The notes: generated by a model not told the origin, from the sequence alone. A stretch of DNA of 64,000 nt from JAJRTE01 sp964418585 (GCA_964418585.1 CAYQMG010000175.1:1-64000), one strand, 5' to 3'; counted from the first letter of the stretch, positions 19,768 through 28,776 are shown. Translations and numbers: made by a program.

Positions 19768-21042
19768 ATGTTCACACGCCGGCAACTGGCAAGACTGATA
19801 CCGTGGTCCCTGCTCCTGACCGTGGGCATGGGGGTGGTGGCTCACGCCCAGGATATCGAATTCGACACTGCGCTGGACCAGGCGCGGATCTACATCAAGA
19901 AGAAGTGGTACCGGGAAGCCATCAAGCAGCTTCGGCGGGTGATTTCCACCCCGGAAGGCCGGACCAGCTACGAGGCGCACATCCTGCTCGCACAGTCGTG
20001 TTTTCGTGAGTACGACATCGGGTGTGCAATCAAGATGACAGAGCGGGCGCGCACCTTGGCTCGAGGCCGCGACCAGAAGCAGGCGGCGCAGAATGTGCTG
20101 GAATACCTGCGTCGCAATTTTGGCAAGGTGGAGTTTCAGGCGGGTCCTGGTGAGCTTTCGGAGGGCTACCTGGAACTGGAGCGCCTGGATCCGATCCTGG
20201 ACAAGGATGTCAAGGCCTACTACAAGGCCAAGGTGGAGCCTTTGGCGGACCAGCGGCGCACACTGCCCTGGATCATGTACCTCCCGTCCGGTCGCTATCG
20301 GCTCTACGGGCAGGAATTCGTGGTCGAGGGCGGAAAGGAAATGTTGGTCAACGCCGGGTTCAACGAGGAGAACTCGAAACCCAAGCCGGCAAAGAAGCCG
20401 CCGCCGCCTCGATTCGAAGGAATCGGTATCGCCCTCGAGGCTCGGGTGGGCGCCGGTGTCGCCCTCAGCACTTCCAGCGACGGGGGAACGACGAGCGGTG
20501 CCGTGGCAGACCTCACGGCGAGCTATGCCATCACTCCCGCACTTGGTGTCGGCCTGTTTACCAAGTTCAACTACGACGTGGGAACCCCCTCGAACGCCGC
20601 CGTCACCTATGGCGCCCTGGCCACCTACCGACTGGGGGTGACGGACCGAATCGCCCTCGTTTCCGCCCTCGGATACGGCCTCGGCGAAGGCCCGGCTGCG
20701 GTCTTCTCCGATTGTCGCGCCACCGTGGACGAGCAAACCGGGAATGAAGTACTCGTGTGCGCCGGTTCTGACGACACCGCAGGGAATATCTCGGCCACAC
20801 TGGGGTCCTGGATCCATGGACCGCTCGTGCGCGCAGGCGTGGCCTACTCTCGCGTCACGCCAGGCACGATTCTCACCGGCAACCTGGGCGTTCAGGCCCA
20901 TTATGCCCTCGTGGGCACCGTTGAAGATGGCACTGGACATTACGTGGGGTACGAGGCCACCACCATCGAATACCGGGCGAACGGGGCAGCGGTTCATCCG
21001 GTTCGCGTGGAAGTTCTGGCCGGTGTCAACTTCACTTTCTGA
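19768..21042 (+). CDS. outer-membrane beta-barrel protein with N-terminal helical repeats
   Basis: Predicted outer-membrane protein of 424 aa. The ATG at 19768 is preferred over the GTG at 19762 because GAGAGG lies five bases upstream. A signal peptide ends near VAHAQ (about residue 26). Residues 28-120 look like a TPR pair (YIKKKWYREAIKQLRRVI). From about residue 215 the sequence alternates hydrophobic and polar residues in strands and ends GVNFTF; a terminal Phe is the classic signal for BAM-assembled barrels. Strand count suggests about eight to ten strands. It follows the ABC permease genes across a 205-base gap, so it may be a separate or the same transcript. Confidence 0.75.
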   Translation: MFTRRQLARLIPWSLLLTVGMGVVAHAQDIEFDTALDQARIYIKKKWYREAIKQLRRVISTPEGRTSYEAHILLAQSCFREYDIGCAIKMTERARTLARGRDQKQAAQNVLEYLRRNFGKVEFQAGPGELSEGYLELERLDPILDKDVKAYYKAKVEPLADQRRTLPWIMYLPSGRYRLYGQEFVVEGGKEMLVNAGFNEENSKPKPAKKPPPPRFEGIGIALEARVGAGVALSTSSDGGTTSGAVADLTASYAITPALGVGLFTKFNYDVGTPSNAAVTYGALATYRLGVTDRIALVSALGYGLGEGPAAVFSDCRATVDEQTGNEVLVCAGSDDTAGNISATLGSWIHGPLVRAGVAYSRVTPGTILTGNLGVQAHYALVGTVEDGTGHYVGYEATTIEYRANGAAVHPVRVEVLAGVNFTF

Positions 21043-21070
21043 GCCATCTCGGAAATCCCAAAGGTGTCAC

Positions 21071-22219
21071 ATGATGTTGAAAGAACCTCGATTCCGGATG
21101 TGGACGCTCTCATTGTTGGCCGCCGCAATGGCACCGGGGCTCGTTTTCGCTGGTGGATCTCCCCGCAGGATATCCGGCCCTCACGAAGGCAATTGCTTCA
21201 CTCCCATCATTTCCCCGGACGGCAAGCACGTGGCCTACGAGGTCAACTACTACGAACGCCGGGTCATAGAGCTGTATATCCACGAGATCGCAAGCGGTCG
21301 CGAACACCAGGTGCAGGCGATGTCGGGAGGGGGTGGGCTGCTGATGGATTTCGGCAAGAGTGCCGGACAGAGCCAGGTCACCTACGAGCTTGCCTGGTCC
21401 CCCCAACAGCCCGGCCTCTATGCATATGCCAGCAGTGGAGGGGATGAAAACTTCGACATCTATCTTTCCGCCGGCGGAAGTATCACGTCCCACCCGGCTG
21501 CGGATGGCATGGCCGCCTGGTCCAGTGACGGGCAACTCATCGCTTTCACGTCTTCCAGGACGGGTGAAGGGGACCTGTATCTGATCGACATCAACAAGAT
21601 CGAGTTGCCCCCAACGCAACTAACAGACGATGCAGAGTCCACCGAGTGGTATCCGACCTGGAGCCGGGTTGGCCGACGACTGCTGTTTGTCAAGCACTAC
21701 TCAAAAGGGGGCGACAACCTCTATCTGATCAACGACGTGACCGACCCGAAAGGGTCGATTGTTCAGTTGACGAACTGGCCATCGATTCAGACCAAGCCTT
21801 CCTGGTCCCCGAACGGGCGACAGGTGGCCTTTTACTCCAACCGTTCGGCCAAGGAGCGGTACGATATCTACGTGATGGATGCCCTGCCGGGAGCCACCCC
21901 CAAATTGGTTGTGGAAAACGTCGTCCCGAACGACCGGCTGGGACCGACCTGGTCCCCGGACGGCAAGAAAATCATTGCCGTGAAAGACGACCCCGAGCAT
22001 TTCAACCCGATCCGACTCGTTTCGGTGTCCGATCCTTCCCGGTCGCGGGTCATCTCCACCGGCACCCAAAACAACGGAGACACCTTTGTCGTCACGTTGC
22101 CGGACGGGAAATCGTGGCTCGCGTTCACCGCTCAGGGACAGATAGGAGACAAGCGCAAGGCTTTCAAGCTTGCCTACATCTACCCGCTGGATGCCAGCGA
22201 CCTCGCACCGGACTGGTAG
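21071..22219 (+). CDS. TolB-like beta-propeller protein
   Basis: Exported protein of 382 aa with an N-terminal signal (about residues 1-27) and repeated WD40-like/PD40 blades such as ISPDGKHVAYEV, WSSDGQLIAFTSSR, WSPNGRQVAFYSNRS and WSPDGKKIIAVKDD. These match TolB-type periplasmic propellers that bind partner proteins. The start is ATG at 21071 or the adjacent ATG at 21074; AAAGGTG lies just upstream. It sits 28 bases after the barrel protein, suggesting an envelope-spanning partnership. It is shorter than TolB and lacks an obvious TolB N-terminal domain, so I do not call it tolB. Confidence 0.85.
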   Translation: MMLKEPRFRMWTLSLLAAAMAPGLVFAGGSPRRISGPHEGNCFTPIISPDGKHVAYEVNYYERRVIELYIHEIASGREHQVQAMSGGGGLLMDFGKSAGQSQVTYELAWSPQQPGLYAYASSGGDENFDIYLSAGGSITSHPAADGMAAWSSDGQLIAFTSSRTGEGDLYLIDINKIELPPTQLTDDAESTEWYPTWSRVGRRLLFVKHYSKGGDNLYLINDVTDPKGSIVQLTNWPSIQTKPSWSPNGRQVAFYSNRSAKERYDIYVMDALPGATPKLVVENVVPNDRLGPTWSPDGKKIIAVKDDPEHFNPIRLVSVSDPSRSRVISTGTQNNGDTFVVTLPDGKSWLAFTAQGQIGDKRKAFKLAYIYPLDASDLAPDW

Positions 22220-22308
22220 AAGGACCTGTCTCCCGGTCGCGGGGGAGCATGGTTCGTCCTCGAGACCGGTCCCGGTCTGCTCCGGTGGTCCGACGTGGAG
22301 GGAACCTC

Positions 22309-23448
22309 ATGACCCCTGTGGCCGACGTCCCCCTGTACCAGGTCGAGCGCATTCTGTGTCCCACCGAGTACTCACCCGCCTGCGCACGGATCCTGCACAT
22401 CGCCACCTCTCTCGCCGAGCACCTTGACGCGCAGGTCCGAGTTCTTCACGTCTGGAGAACCGACACCGAAGGGGTGGAGGTCGTCTCTGTGGTGCCCGGA
22501 CACCGGGACCCGCTCCCCGGAAGCCACCCACCGGTTCCCTTGATCGAGGACATGCGGACCTTGATCAACCATGTCCCGCCGTCCCTTCGGCACCGGCTGT
22601 CAGGCATTGTGGCCCCCGGTGGTATTCGCCACACCATCCTGCAACAGGCCCATGACGCCCAACTCATCGTCATGGGCACTCGAGGCCTCACCGGACTGTC
22701 CCACGTGCTGCTCGGCAGCGTCGCCGAAAGCATTGTGGCTCGAGCCCCTTGCCCGGTGATGACGACCCGACCGGACCCGCACCCAGCGTTTCCTCGAGCA
22801 CGAATCGAGACACTCCCTGATGGACTCGAGGTGCTGATTCGCCCGATCGTCGCCGAGGACCGGGATCTGCTCCGGCGAGGTGTGGAGCAACTCTCGCCCG
22901 AGTCTCGATATCGGCGTTTCATGGCGCCGATCCGTACGCTGACCGATGCACAACTTGACGTGCTGACCAACCTTGACTACCGGGACCACATGGCCTGGGG
23001 AGCGGTTGCGGCCGAGGCGCCCAACGATGTCCCCATTGGGAGTTCCCGCTATCGACGCATCGAAGGGGAACCCGAGGTGGCCGAGGCAGCGATTGCGGTG
23101 GTGGACGCCTATCAGCGGCGCGGTATCGGGACTTTGTTGCTGAAGGCACTCATGCGCTCCGCCGCTTCGAACGGGATCAAGTCGTTTCGCGGGTATGTGC
23201 TCAAGGACAACACACCGGTTCAATGCATGCTCGAGGACGCCAACGCCACCCTGGTTGCCGAGGAAGGAGAATGCCTCCAGTTCGACGTGGCCCTGCCCGA
23301 ATCCGTGGAGGAACCTGAAGGGGACAGCCCACTTGAGCGTGTGTTCCGGGCCATTGCCCGACGCATGACCGCTGGGCCGAGGGATGGGGAAGCAGGGGGG
23401 GACGGCCTCAAGACCGTACTGGAGGCCTACGCCCGCCTGTTCCGCTGA
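22309..23448 (+). CDS. universal stress protein fused to GNAT acetyltransferase
   Basis: Fusion protein of 379 aa. Residues about 12-150 form a universal stress protein (USP) domain with the ATP-binding pattern GTRGLTGLSHVLLGSVAESI near residues 124-143. Residues about 170-340 form a GNAT N-acetyltransferase domain with acetyl-CoA loop QRRGIGTLLLKAL. Such fusions recall protein lysine acetyltransferases whose activity is set by a sensor domain; here the sensor would bind ATP. The start at 22309 has GGAGGGA upstream. Targets are unknown. It converges on argS, with 59 bases between them. Confidence 0.88.
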   Translation: MTPVADVPLYQVERILCPTEYSPACARILHIATSLAEHLDAQVRVLHVWRTDTEGVEVVSVVPGHRDPLPGSHPPVPLIEDMRTLINHVPPSLRHRLSGIVAPGGIRHTILQQAHDAQLIVMGTRGLTGLSHVLLGSVAESIVARAPCPVMTTRPDPHPAFPRARIETLPDGLEVLIRPIVAEDRDLLRRGVEQLSPESRYRRFMAPIRTLTDAQLDVLTNLDYRDHMAWGAVAAEAPNDVPIGSSRYRRIEGEPEVAEAAIAVVDAYQRRGIGTLLLKALMRSAASNGIKSFRGYVLKDNTPVQCMLEDANATLVAEEGECLQFDVALPESVEEPEGDSPLERVFRAIARRMTAGPRDGEAGGDGLKTVLEAYARLFR

Positions 23449-23507
23449 TCAATGTACCCGACCAACTTCGAGTTTATCTGGCGTGATGAACGCCTGCTCC
23501 CGTTGCG

Positions 23508-25340
23508 TCACATCACCTCTGGAGCCTCGATACCGAGCAGATCGAGGCCTCGAGCGAGTACCAGGCTGGTTGCGTCGGAGAGTGCGAGTCGGCCCAATTG
23601 CAGGGCCTTGGTCTCGGCGCGGAGCACGCTGTGGTTGTGGTAGAAACGATTGAACGCGGCGGCCAACTCGGCGAGGTATTTGGCGACCATGGAGGGGCTC
23701 AGGGTGCGGGCTGCACCGGCCACTGTGGAAGGGAAGGCGAGCAGGATACGGGCCAGGTCCCGCTCGTCCTCGTTCCCAAGTGTGGCGAATCCGCCGGCAG
23801 CCTCGGCCATCTCGGGGCGAAGTCCCATCCGATCTGCCTTGCGAAGAATGCTCCGAATACGTGCGTGAGTGTACTGGACGTAGGGGCCCGTGTCCCCGGT
23901 CAACTGGATCGATTCCTCGGGGAAGAAAGTGAATTCCTTCTTCGGATTGTACTTCAACATGTAGTGCTTGATGGCGCCGAGACCGACCACGCGGGCCCGT
24001 TCATCCACTTCCGCCTGCCCCGGTAGGCGCTCGTCGTCGGTCGAGGTTTCCAGTGCCTTCTCCCGGGCCTTGGCAAACATTTCGTCCATCAAGTCATCTG
24101 CGTCCACCACGTTGCCCTTGCGTGTCTTGATGATCCCGTCAGGCAAGAAGACCATCCCGTAGGAGAAATGTTGCAACCCGTCCGCCCACTCGAAGCCCAG
24201 CGCCTTCAAGGTGGCGAACAGCGCCTTCATCTGATGGTTCTGCTCGTTGCCTATGACGTAGATCGACCGTTCAGGGTGATAGTCCTCCCATTTTTGGACG
24301 GCCAATCCGATGTCCTGGGTGATGTAGAGCGAGGTGCCGTCGGAGCGCAGGAGCACCTTTTCTCCCAACCCCTTGCTCGACAGATCGATGGCCACGGACC
24401 CATCGTCCCGACGCACTACCACGCCGCGGTCCAGGGCATCCAGCACGATGTCTCGACCTCGTTGATAGAGATCGCTCTCGTGATACACCTTGTCGAAATG
24501 AACGCCCAGCCGACGGTAGGTCTCGTCGAATCCGGCATAGACCCACTCGTTCATCATCTGCCACAGCCGGCGGACCTCCTCGTCGCCGGCCTCCCAGCGT
24601 CGGAGCATCTCCCGGGTTTCGGCAACCAGCCGTGACTCGGATTCCAGCAGGGAGGCCATTTCCTCGGTCGGGACGCCTTCTCGAGCCAACCGGGCCTTCA
24701 GCTCTTCCTGCTCTTTTTCCAGCGCCTCCCCGAACGCCACGTAGCAGTCCCCCACGAAATGGTCCCCTTTTTGGCCACGGGACTCCGGCGTTTCCCCGGC
24801 AAACAGATGCTGGTACGCCCACATGGACTTGCAGATGTGAATCCCCCGATCGTTCACCAGGCACACCTTGACGACCTCATGCCCCACCGCCTCCAGGAGA
24901 CGGCAGATGGACCACCCCAGCACGATGTTGCGAACATGCCCGATGTGGAGAGGCTTGTTCGTGTTGGGGGACGAAAACTCCACCATCGCCCGGTGGCCGG
25001 CAAAGGCTCTCGAGAATCCGTAGGGCGGATCGCTCTCCTTGACTGCGGTCACCAGTTCGCGAAACAACACCTCGGGACGAAACGTCAAGTTCAGGTAAGG
25101 ACCCGCTGCCTCCACGCGCGCCAGGGAGGACACCTCGAGCGCCTCGGCCAGTTCCGCGGCAATTCGGGCCGGCGCCTGGCGGAGGACCCGGGCGAGGGGG
25201 AATGTGGGCAACGACAAATCCCCCAGGTCCGCACGCGGGGCAGGCTCGATCACCAGGTCGGGCAACGCCACGTCCCCATGCCGCTCGCGGAGTACCTGAA
25301 CAACCGCCTGGATGATGTCATCGATCAGTGACTGAATCAT
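23508..25340 (-). CDS. argS: arginyl-tRNA synthetase
   Basis: Class I aminoacyl-tRNA synthetase that charges tRNA-Arg (610 aa, slightly longer than the usual 550-600). It has an N-terminal additional domain, the HIGH signature at residues 132-135 in NKPLHIGHVRN, and a C-terminal DALR-type anticodon-binding domain. No KMSKS is seen, as is usual for this family. The start at 25340 follows GAGGAAG. Essential and single-copy in most bacteria, so this gene supports a chromosomal location for the window. Confidence 0.97.
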   Translation of the reverse strand: MIQSLIDDIIQAVVQVLRERHGDVALPDLVIEPAPRADLGDLSLPTFPLARVLRQAPARIAAELAEALEVSSLARVEAAGPYLNLTFRPEVLFRELVTAVKESDPPYGFSRAFAGHRAMVEFSSPNTNKPLHIGHVRNIVLGWSICRLLEAVGHEVVKVCLVNDRGIHICKSMWAYQHLFAGETPESRGQKGDHFVGDCYVAFGEALEKEQEELKARLAREGVPTEEMASLLESESRLVAETREMLRRWEAGDEEVRRLWQMMNEWVYAGFDETYRRLGVHFDKVYHESDLYQRGRDIVLDALDRGVVVRRDDGSVAIDLSSKGLGEKVLLRSDGTSLYITQDIGLAVQKWEDYHPERSIYVIGNEQNHQMKALFATLKALGFEWADGLQHFSYGMVFLPDGIIKTRKGNVVDADDLMDEMFAKAREKALETSTDDERLPGQAEVDERARVVGLGAIKHYMLKYNPKKEFTFFPEESIQLTGDTGPYVQYTHARIRSILRKADRMGLRPEMAEAAGGFATLGNEDERDLARILLAFPSTVAGAARTLSPSMVAKYLAELAAAFNRFYHNHSVLRAETKALQLGRLALSDATSLVLARGLDLLGIEAPEVM

Positions 25341-25536
25341 GCGCTTCCTCGTCGTGTGCTCGCAATACCCCCGTCGCACCAACGCTGCCCGCCCTCAATC
25401 AGAGCCGGCCCACCGCGCGGGGCACGGACAGGCGCCCGGCAACCACGCCCGGACACGTCGCCCGTGTGAAACGACTATTCTAGTCCTGTCATTCAGGTGC
25501 CGCCACGAGAATTGCCCGGCGAGAGGAGCCGCCGCA

Positions 25537-26646
25537 TCAATCGGAGCGGTCCCGGCCCCGTCGGGATGTCCGAGGGCCGGAACCCGACATCTCTGTTCGC
25601 CCGCAGCGGTGCAGGAAGGCCTTCACCTCTTCGGCCCGGTCTCGAGGACACACCAGTACGGTGTCCCCACTTTTTACGATCACGAGGCCCTGAATTCCAA
25701 AAGCTGCGACCGTGCCGTCCTCGCACACGATGGTGGCGTCCGAAGTATCCATGGCCAACACGTCGCCACGAAACAGGTTGCCATCCTCGTCGAGCGGAAG
25801 GACTGCACGCAACCCCTCCCACGAGCCCACGTCCGCCCATCGAAACCGACCCGGCACCACGGCCAGGTTATCCGATGCCTCGAGAATCGCCTTCTCGATG
25901 GGTACGGACGGGAGTCCGCCATACGCGGCCTCCAGCACTTCCTGTTCTCGAGCGCTCCCCAGTGCAGCCTCGAGCAGGACGAGCCGAGCGGCCAGGTCGG
26001 GGAGTGCCTGCTCGAACGCGGCCCACAGTTTCCGGACCTGCCAGACAAAAATTCCGCTGTTCCACCAGTACCGGCCCGATTCGGTAAACGCCTTGGCCAG
26101 TTCGAAAGGCGGCTTCTCGACGAACCGAACGACTCTATGAACTGGAAGGCCGTCCCGCACCTCCAAAACTTCCCCCACCTCGATGTGGCCGAACCCGGTT
26201 CCCACACGCGTCGGCACGAACCCACAGGTGACGAACCTCCCCGACGCTCGAGCATGGTCGGCGGCCACCTGCAAGGTGTGCAGGAAAGCTTGATCCCCCT
26301 CAATGGCGTGATCCGCAGCCTGTACCATCATGATTGCGTCCGGGTCTTGCCGCCGAATGGCGACGAGCGCGAACCCGATGGCCGCAGCGGTGTTGCACCC
26401 TCTCGGTTCCTGGAGAATATGGTCGGCCGGTATGTCTGGAAGTTCCGACTGGACCGCTTCTCCGATCCGACGACTGGTCACCACCCAGGTGCGCTCCGGA
26501 GGAAACAGGGGAAGCAACCGGTCGATGGTGAGCCGAATCATGGAACGGTCGCCCAGCAGGCGCAGCAACTGCTTGGGCCGGTCGGTGCAACTCATCGGCC
26601 AGAACCGCTCCCCAATTCCTCCGGCGGTGACGACGGCATGAAACAT
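25537..26646 (-). CDS. mannose-1-phosphate guanylyltransferase
   Basis: GDP-mannose pyrophosphorylase of 369 aa, making GDP-mannose from mannose-1-phosphate and GTP for polysaccharide or glycoprotein synthesis. The nucleotidyl-transferase signature TAGGIGERFWPMS lies at residues 7-19, with PKQLL next. The pattern GFGHIEVGE and FVEKPP further on fits the same family. It lacks the C-terminal phosphomannose isomerase domain of bifunctional ManC/AlgA enzymes, so only the transferase activity is predicted. The start at 26646 follows GGGAG. It is divergent from the HIT gene. Confidence 0.93.
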   Translation of the reverse strand: MFHAVVTAGGIGERFWPMSCTDRPKQLLRLLGDRSMIRLTIDRLLPLFPPERTWVVTSRRIGEAVQSELPDIPADHILQEPRGCNTAAAIGFALVAIRRQDPDAIMMVQAADHAIEGDQAFLHTLQVAADHARASGRFVTCGFVPTRVGTGFGHIEVGEVLEVRDGLPVHRVVRFVEKPPFELAKAFTESGRYWWNSGIFVWQVRKLWAAFEQALPDLAARLVLLEAALGSAREQEVLEAAYGGLPSVPIEKAILEASDNLAVVPGRFRWADVGSWEGLRAVLPLDEDGNLFRGDVLAMDTSDATIVCEDGTVAAFGIQGLVIVKSGDTVLVCPRDRAEEVKAFLHRCGRTEMSGSGPRTSRRGRDRSD

Positions 26647-26679
26647 GGGTGGTGCTCCCTTTGGTCGACAGAACCTGAC

Positions 26680-26707
26680 TTGAGCCGCCTTCGCTCCCGA
26701 GTATAAT
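26680..26707 (+). promoter_or_regulatory. sigma70-like promoter for the HIT-family gene
   Basis: A -35 of TTGAGC (26680-26685), a 16-base spacer and a perfect -10 TATAAT (26702-26707). Transcription would start near 26714, 50 bases before the HIT start codon. This is one of the best -10 elements in the window. Confidence 0.65.
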
Positions 26708-26763
26708 GCAACCCACATGCCTGCTCAAGCATAGACCCAGCACTCGACCCACAGGGAGGACCC

Positions 26764-27114
26764 ATGACGAACCAGGACACGGTATTCGGCCGGATACTTC
26801 GAGGTGAGGTCCCTGCCCGAATCGTGTATGAGGATGACCAGGCGATCGCGTTCCACGACATCAACCCGCAGGCCCCGGTCCACATCCTCGTGATCCCGAG
26901 ACTCCCCCTGAGAAGCGTGGCGGAGGCAGAACCCGAGCACGAACGGCTGCTTGGACACCTCCTCCTCGTCGCCGCCGAGGTGGCCCGGCAACAAGGGATC
27001 GACAGGACCGGCTATCGCCTCGTGGTCAACCACGGACCCCACGGGCAACAGAGCGTCTTTCACTTGCACGTGCACGTCATCGGAGGGCGCCAGCTCCACT
27101 GGCCGCCCGGCTGA
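26764..27114 (+). CDS. HIT-family nucleotide hydrolase (HinT-like)
   Basis: Histidine-triad protein of 116 aa, likely an HinT-type purine nucleoside phosphoramidase. The triad HLHVHVIGG places His100, His102 and His104; His102 is the usual nucleophile position in this spacing. The N-terminal IPARIVYEDD-like segment also fits. It starts after GGGAGGACCC. Its promoter is at 26680-26707. A small, widely conserved cytoplasmic enzyme with a housekeeping role. Confidence 0.95.
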   Translation: MTNQDTVFGRILRGEVPARIVYEDDQAIAFHDINPQAPVHILVIPRLPLRSVAEAEPEHERLLGHLLLVAAEVARQQGIDRTGYRLVVNHGPHGQQSVFHLHVHVIGGRQLHWPPG

Positions 27115-27181
27115 CTCCCGGGGCAGGGGGAGGCCAGGGCATGCCTTCACGCGAATTGCTGCAGAGGCAGGCGGGAAGAAA

Positions 27182-27213
27182 AAGAAAAAGGCCGACTTGA
27201 TGTCAAGCCGGCC
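27182..27213 (-). terminator. rho-independent terminator after tRNA-Gly
   Basis: On the minus strand a 10-11 bp stem (GGCCGGCTTGA paired with TCAAGTCGGCC, one G-T wobble) with a tiny CA loop is followed by a T-rich tail (TTTTTCTTT). It starts two bases after the encoded CCA of the tRNA, so it ends the tRNA transcript. Confidence 0.85.
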
Positions 27214-27214
27214 C

Positions 27215-27289
27215 TGGAGCGGGAAACGAGATTTGAACTCGCGACCCTCGCCTTGGCAAGGCGATGCTCTACCACTGAGCTATTCCCGC
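27215..27289 (-). tRNA. tRNA-Gly (anticodon GCC)
   Basis: Full cloverleaf on the minus strand. The 5' acceptor GCGGGAA (27289-27283) pairs with TTCCCGC, discriminator T and encoded CCA (27217-27215). The D arm holds GCTCAGTGGTAGAGC, the anticodon loop is TTGCCAA (anticodon GCC, read as Gly GGC/GGT), and the T arm has GTTCAAATC. It has its own promoter (27328-27356) and terminator (27182-27213). It lies downstream of pgsA on the same strand. Confidence 0.95.
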
Positions 27290-27327
27290 ATGACCGCTCA
27301 CCGAGCGCCTCGGCGAAAATCGTGCAT

Positions 27328-27356
27328 ACTATGTACCGGTCGCAGGCCACTGTCAA
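27328..27356 (-). promoter_or_regulatory. sigma70-like promoter for tRNA-Gly
   Basis: On the minus strand, a perfect -35 (TTGACA, 27356-27351), a 17-base spacer and a -10 of CATAGT (27333-27328). The -35 covers the pgsA stop codon (27355-27353), so the promoter sits right at the end of that gene. The tRNA 5' end is 38 bases downstream of the -10. Confidence 0.65.
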
Positions 27357-27940
27357 GCGGTTTTTTGACTTCCCTCGTGTCTGGAGGCTTCCACGAAGAA
27401 CTGGTACAGGTAATGGGCACCAGACCAGACGGAAAGGACAAGCGCCGGCCACATGAGCATCATGCCCACCGTGTGAAGGTCCACGGCGTTGACCTCGTAG
27501 TGCGCGATGAGGAAGCAGAGGGACACGTCGAGAAACGTGGTCTTGTACTTTCCCCACTTGCTGGCGGAGATGATGAGCCCCTCACTCGCCGCAATGCCAC
27601 GCAGCGCCGTGATGGTCACATCCCGCATGATGAGCACAGCGACCATCCACGCCGGCATGCGTCCAAGGGGCACCAGCATGGTAAGAGCTCCGATCACGAG
27701 CAGTTTGTCTGCCAAAGGATCGAGAAATGCGCCGATGATGCTCACCAGGTTGAACTTCCTGGCCAGGTAGCCGTCCACGATATCGGAGATGGAGGCCGCC
27801 ACGTACAGGAACGCTGCGATCCAGCAGGTGACGAACGATTCATGAGCGAGTAGCACCATCACCACCGGGACGACGGCGATGCGTGCCACGGTGATGGTGT
27901 TTGCAGAGTTCCAGAACCGGCTGCCCGTCAACCGCTTCAT
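27353..27940 (-). CDS. pgsA: CDP-diacylglycerol--glycerol-3-phosphate 3-phosphatidyltransferase
   Basis: Membrane enzyme of 195 aa making phosphatidylglycerol phosphate, the committed step to phosphatidylglycerol. The CDP-alcohol phosphotransferase motif is intact: DIVDGYLAR, eight residues, then G...D...D in GAFLDPLADK. Several membrane spans follow. The start at 27940 has GGGAGG six bases upstream and lies 10 bases after the lytic transglycosylase stop, suggesting one transcript. PssA-type enzymes share the motif, but the surrounding sequence (about residues 85-115) fits PgsA best. Confidence 0.93.
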   Translation of the reverse strand: MKRLTGSRFWNSANTITVARIAVVPVVMVLLAHESFVTCWIAAFLYVAASISDIVDGYLARKFNLVSIIGAFLDPLADKLLVIGALTMLVPLGRMPAWMVAVLIMRDVTITALRGIAASEGLIISASKWGKYKTTFLDVSLCFLIAHYEVNAVDLHTVGMMLMWPALVLSVWSGAHYLYQFFVEASRHEGSQKTA

Positions 27941-27950
27941 GTGCGCCTCC

Positions 27951-28628
27951 CTACCATCCGGGGAACGACAGGTCGTTTTCGCGAAACGCCTCGTAGAACG
28001 CCTCCACGCGACGGACGTATGTCTGGGTTTCCGGGTACGGCGGGATTCCGTTGTACTTCGCCACCGCCCTCGGACCGGCGTTGTAGGCTGCAACCGCCAG
28101 GGAACGATTGCCGAACCGCATCATCATCTGTTTCAGGTACCGGGTACCACCCTCGAGGTTTTCGTAGGGGTCCCAGATGTTTTGAACGCCGACCAACCGC
28201 GCCGTTTCAGGCAGAAGCTGCATCAGGCCTCGAGCTCCGACCCGGGAGAAGGCGTTCGGATTGAATGCCGACTCCGCCATGGCCACCGCCTTGATCAGGG
28301 CCGGGTCCAGATTGTGCTCAGCTCCGAGTTTCCGGATCACGTCGTCGTACCGGTGAAAGTTTTTGCGATAGTCGAGAAAACGCGAACCGGAGCGGGACTT
28401 CCCCTCGATGAAGACTTCCCACGCATCGTAGCGTTCCGGGTTGTCCGTGAAGGAGATCGTCCCGTTGTCCTCGACCCGACGGTAGATGGTTCGAGATCCT
28501 GATTCCTCGGCAAGAACCCGGAATCCGAGACACACGTTGGCCAACCCAATGGCAGCGCTCAGCCCCACCACCACTCGCACACCATGGACGGGCTTCCGTG
28601 TGCTGCCCATGGCTCCGTTTCCGGTCAC
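27951..28628 (-). CDS. lytic transglycosylase (SLT domain)
   Basis: Peptidoglycan-cleaving protein of 225 aa. A signal-anchor or signal peptide spans about residues 16-40. Residues about 48-65 (IYRRVEDNGTISFTDNP) match a DUF4124 module. The SLT domain has catalytic Glu119 in AMAESAFNP, GARGLMQLLPETA and AVAAYNAGP. The GTG at 28628 is chosen because AGGAG lies six bases upstream; ATG at 28610 is an alternative that keeps the signal. It heads an apparent operon with pgsA. It may cleave murein for growth, or help insert an envelope complex. Confidence 0.9.
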   Translation of the reverse strand: MTGNGAMGSTRKPVHGVRVVVGLSAAIGLANVCLGFRVLAEESGSRTIYRRVEDNGTISFTDNPERYDAWEVFIEGKSRSGSRFLDYRKNFHRYDDVIRKLGAEHNLDPALIKAVAMAESAFNPNAFSRVGARGLMQLLPETARLVGVQNIWDPYENLEGGTRYLKQMMMRFGNRSLAVAAYNAGPRAVAKYNGIPPYPETQTYVRRVEAFYEAFRENDLSFPGW

Positions 28629-28776
28629 CCCTGGCTCCTGCCGCTTGATCCTCGTGCTGGAGGCGCGTTCATGGCCGAATCCGGCGCACACCTCCCCCTC
28701 TCTCCTGCTGTCTCGAACGATACCGGACGAATGGAGCCAATGTCAACTCGCAACCGTGGCCCCAAAGACCGGGCTG

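Noticed and set aside
21646..22308. N-terminal extension of the USP-GNAT frame
   Set aside because: It overlaps the TolB-like gene in another frame; a strong ribosome site and the USP domain fix the start at 22,309.
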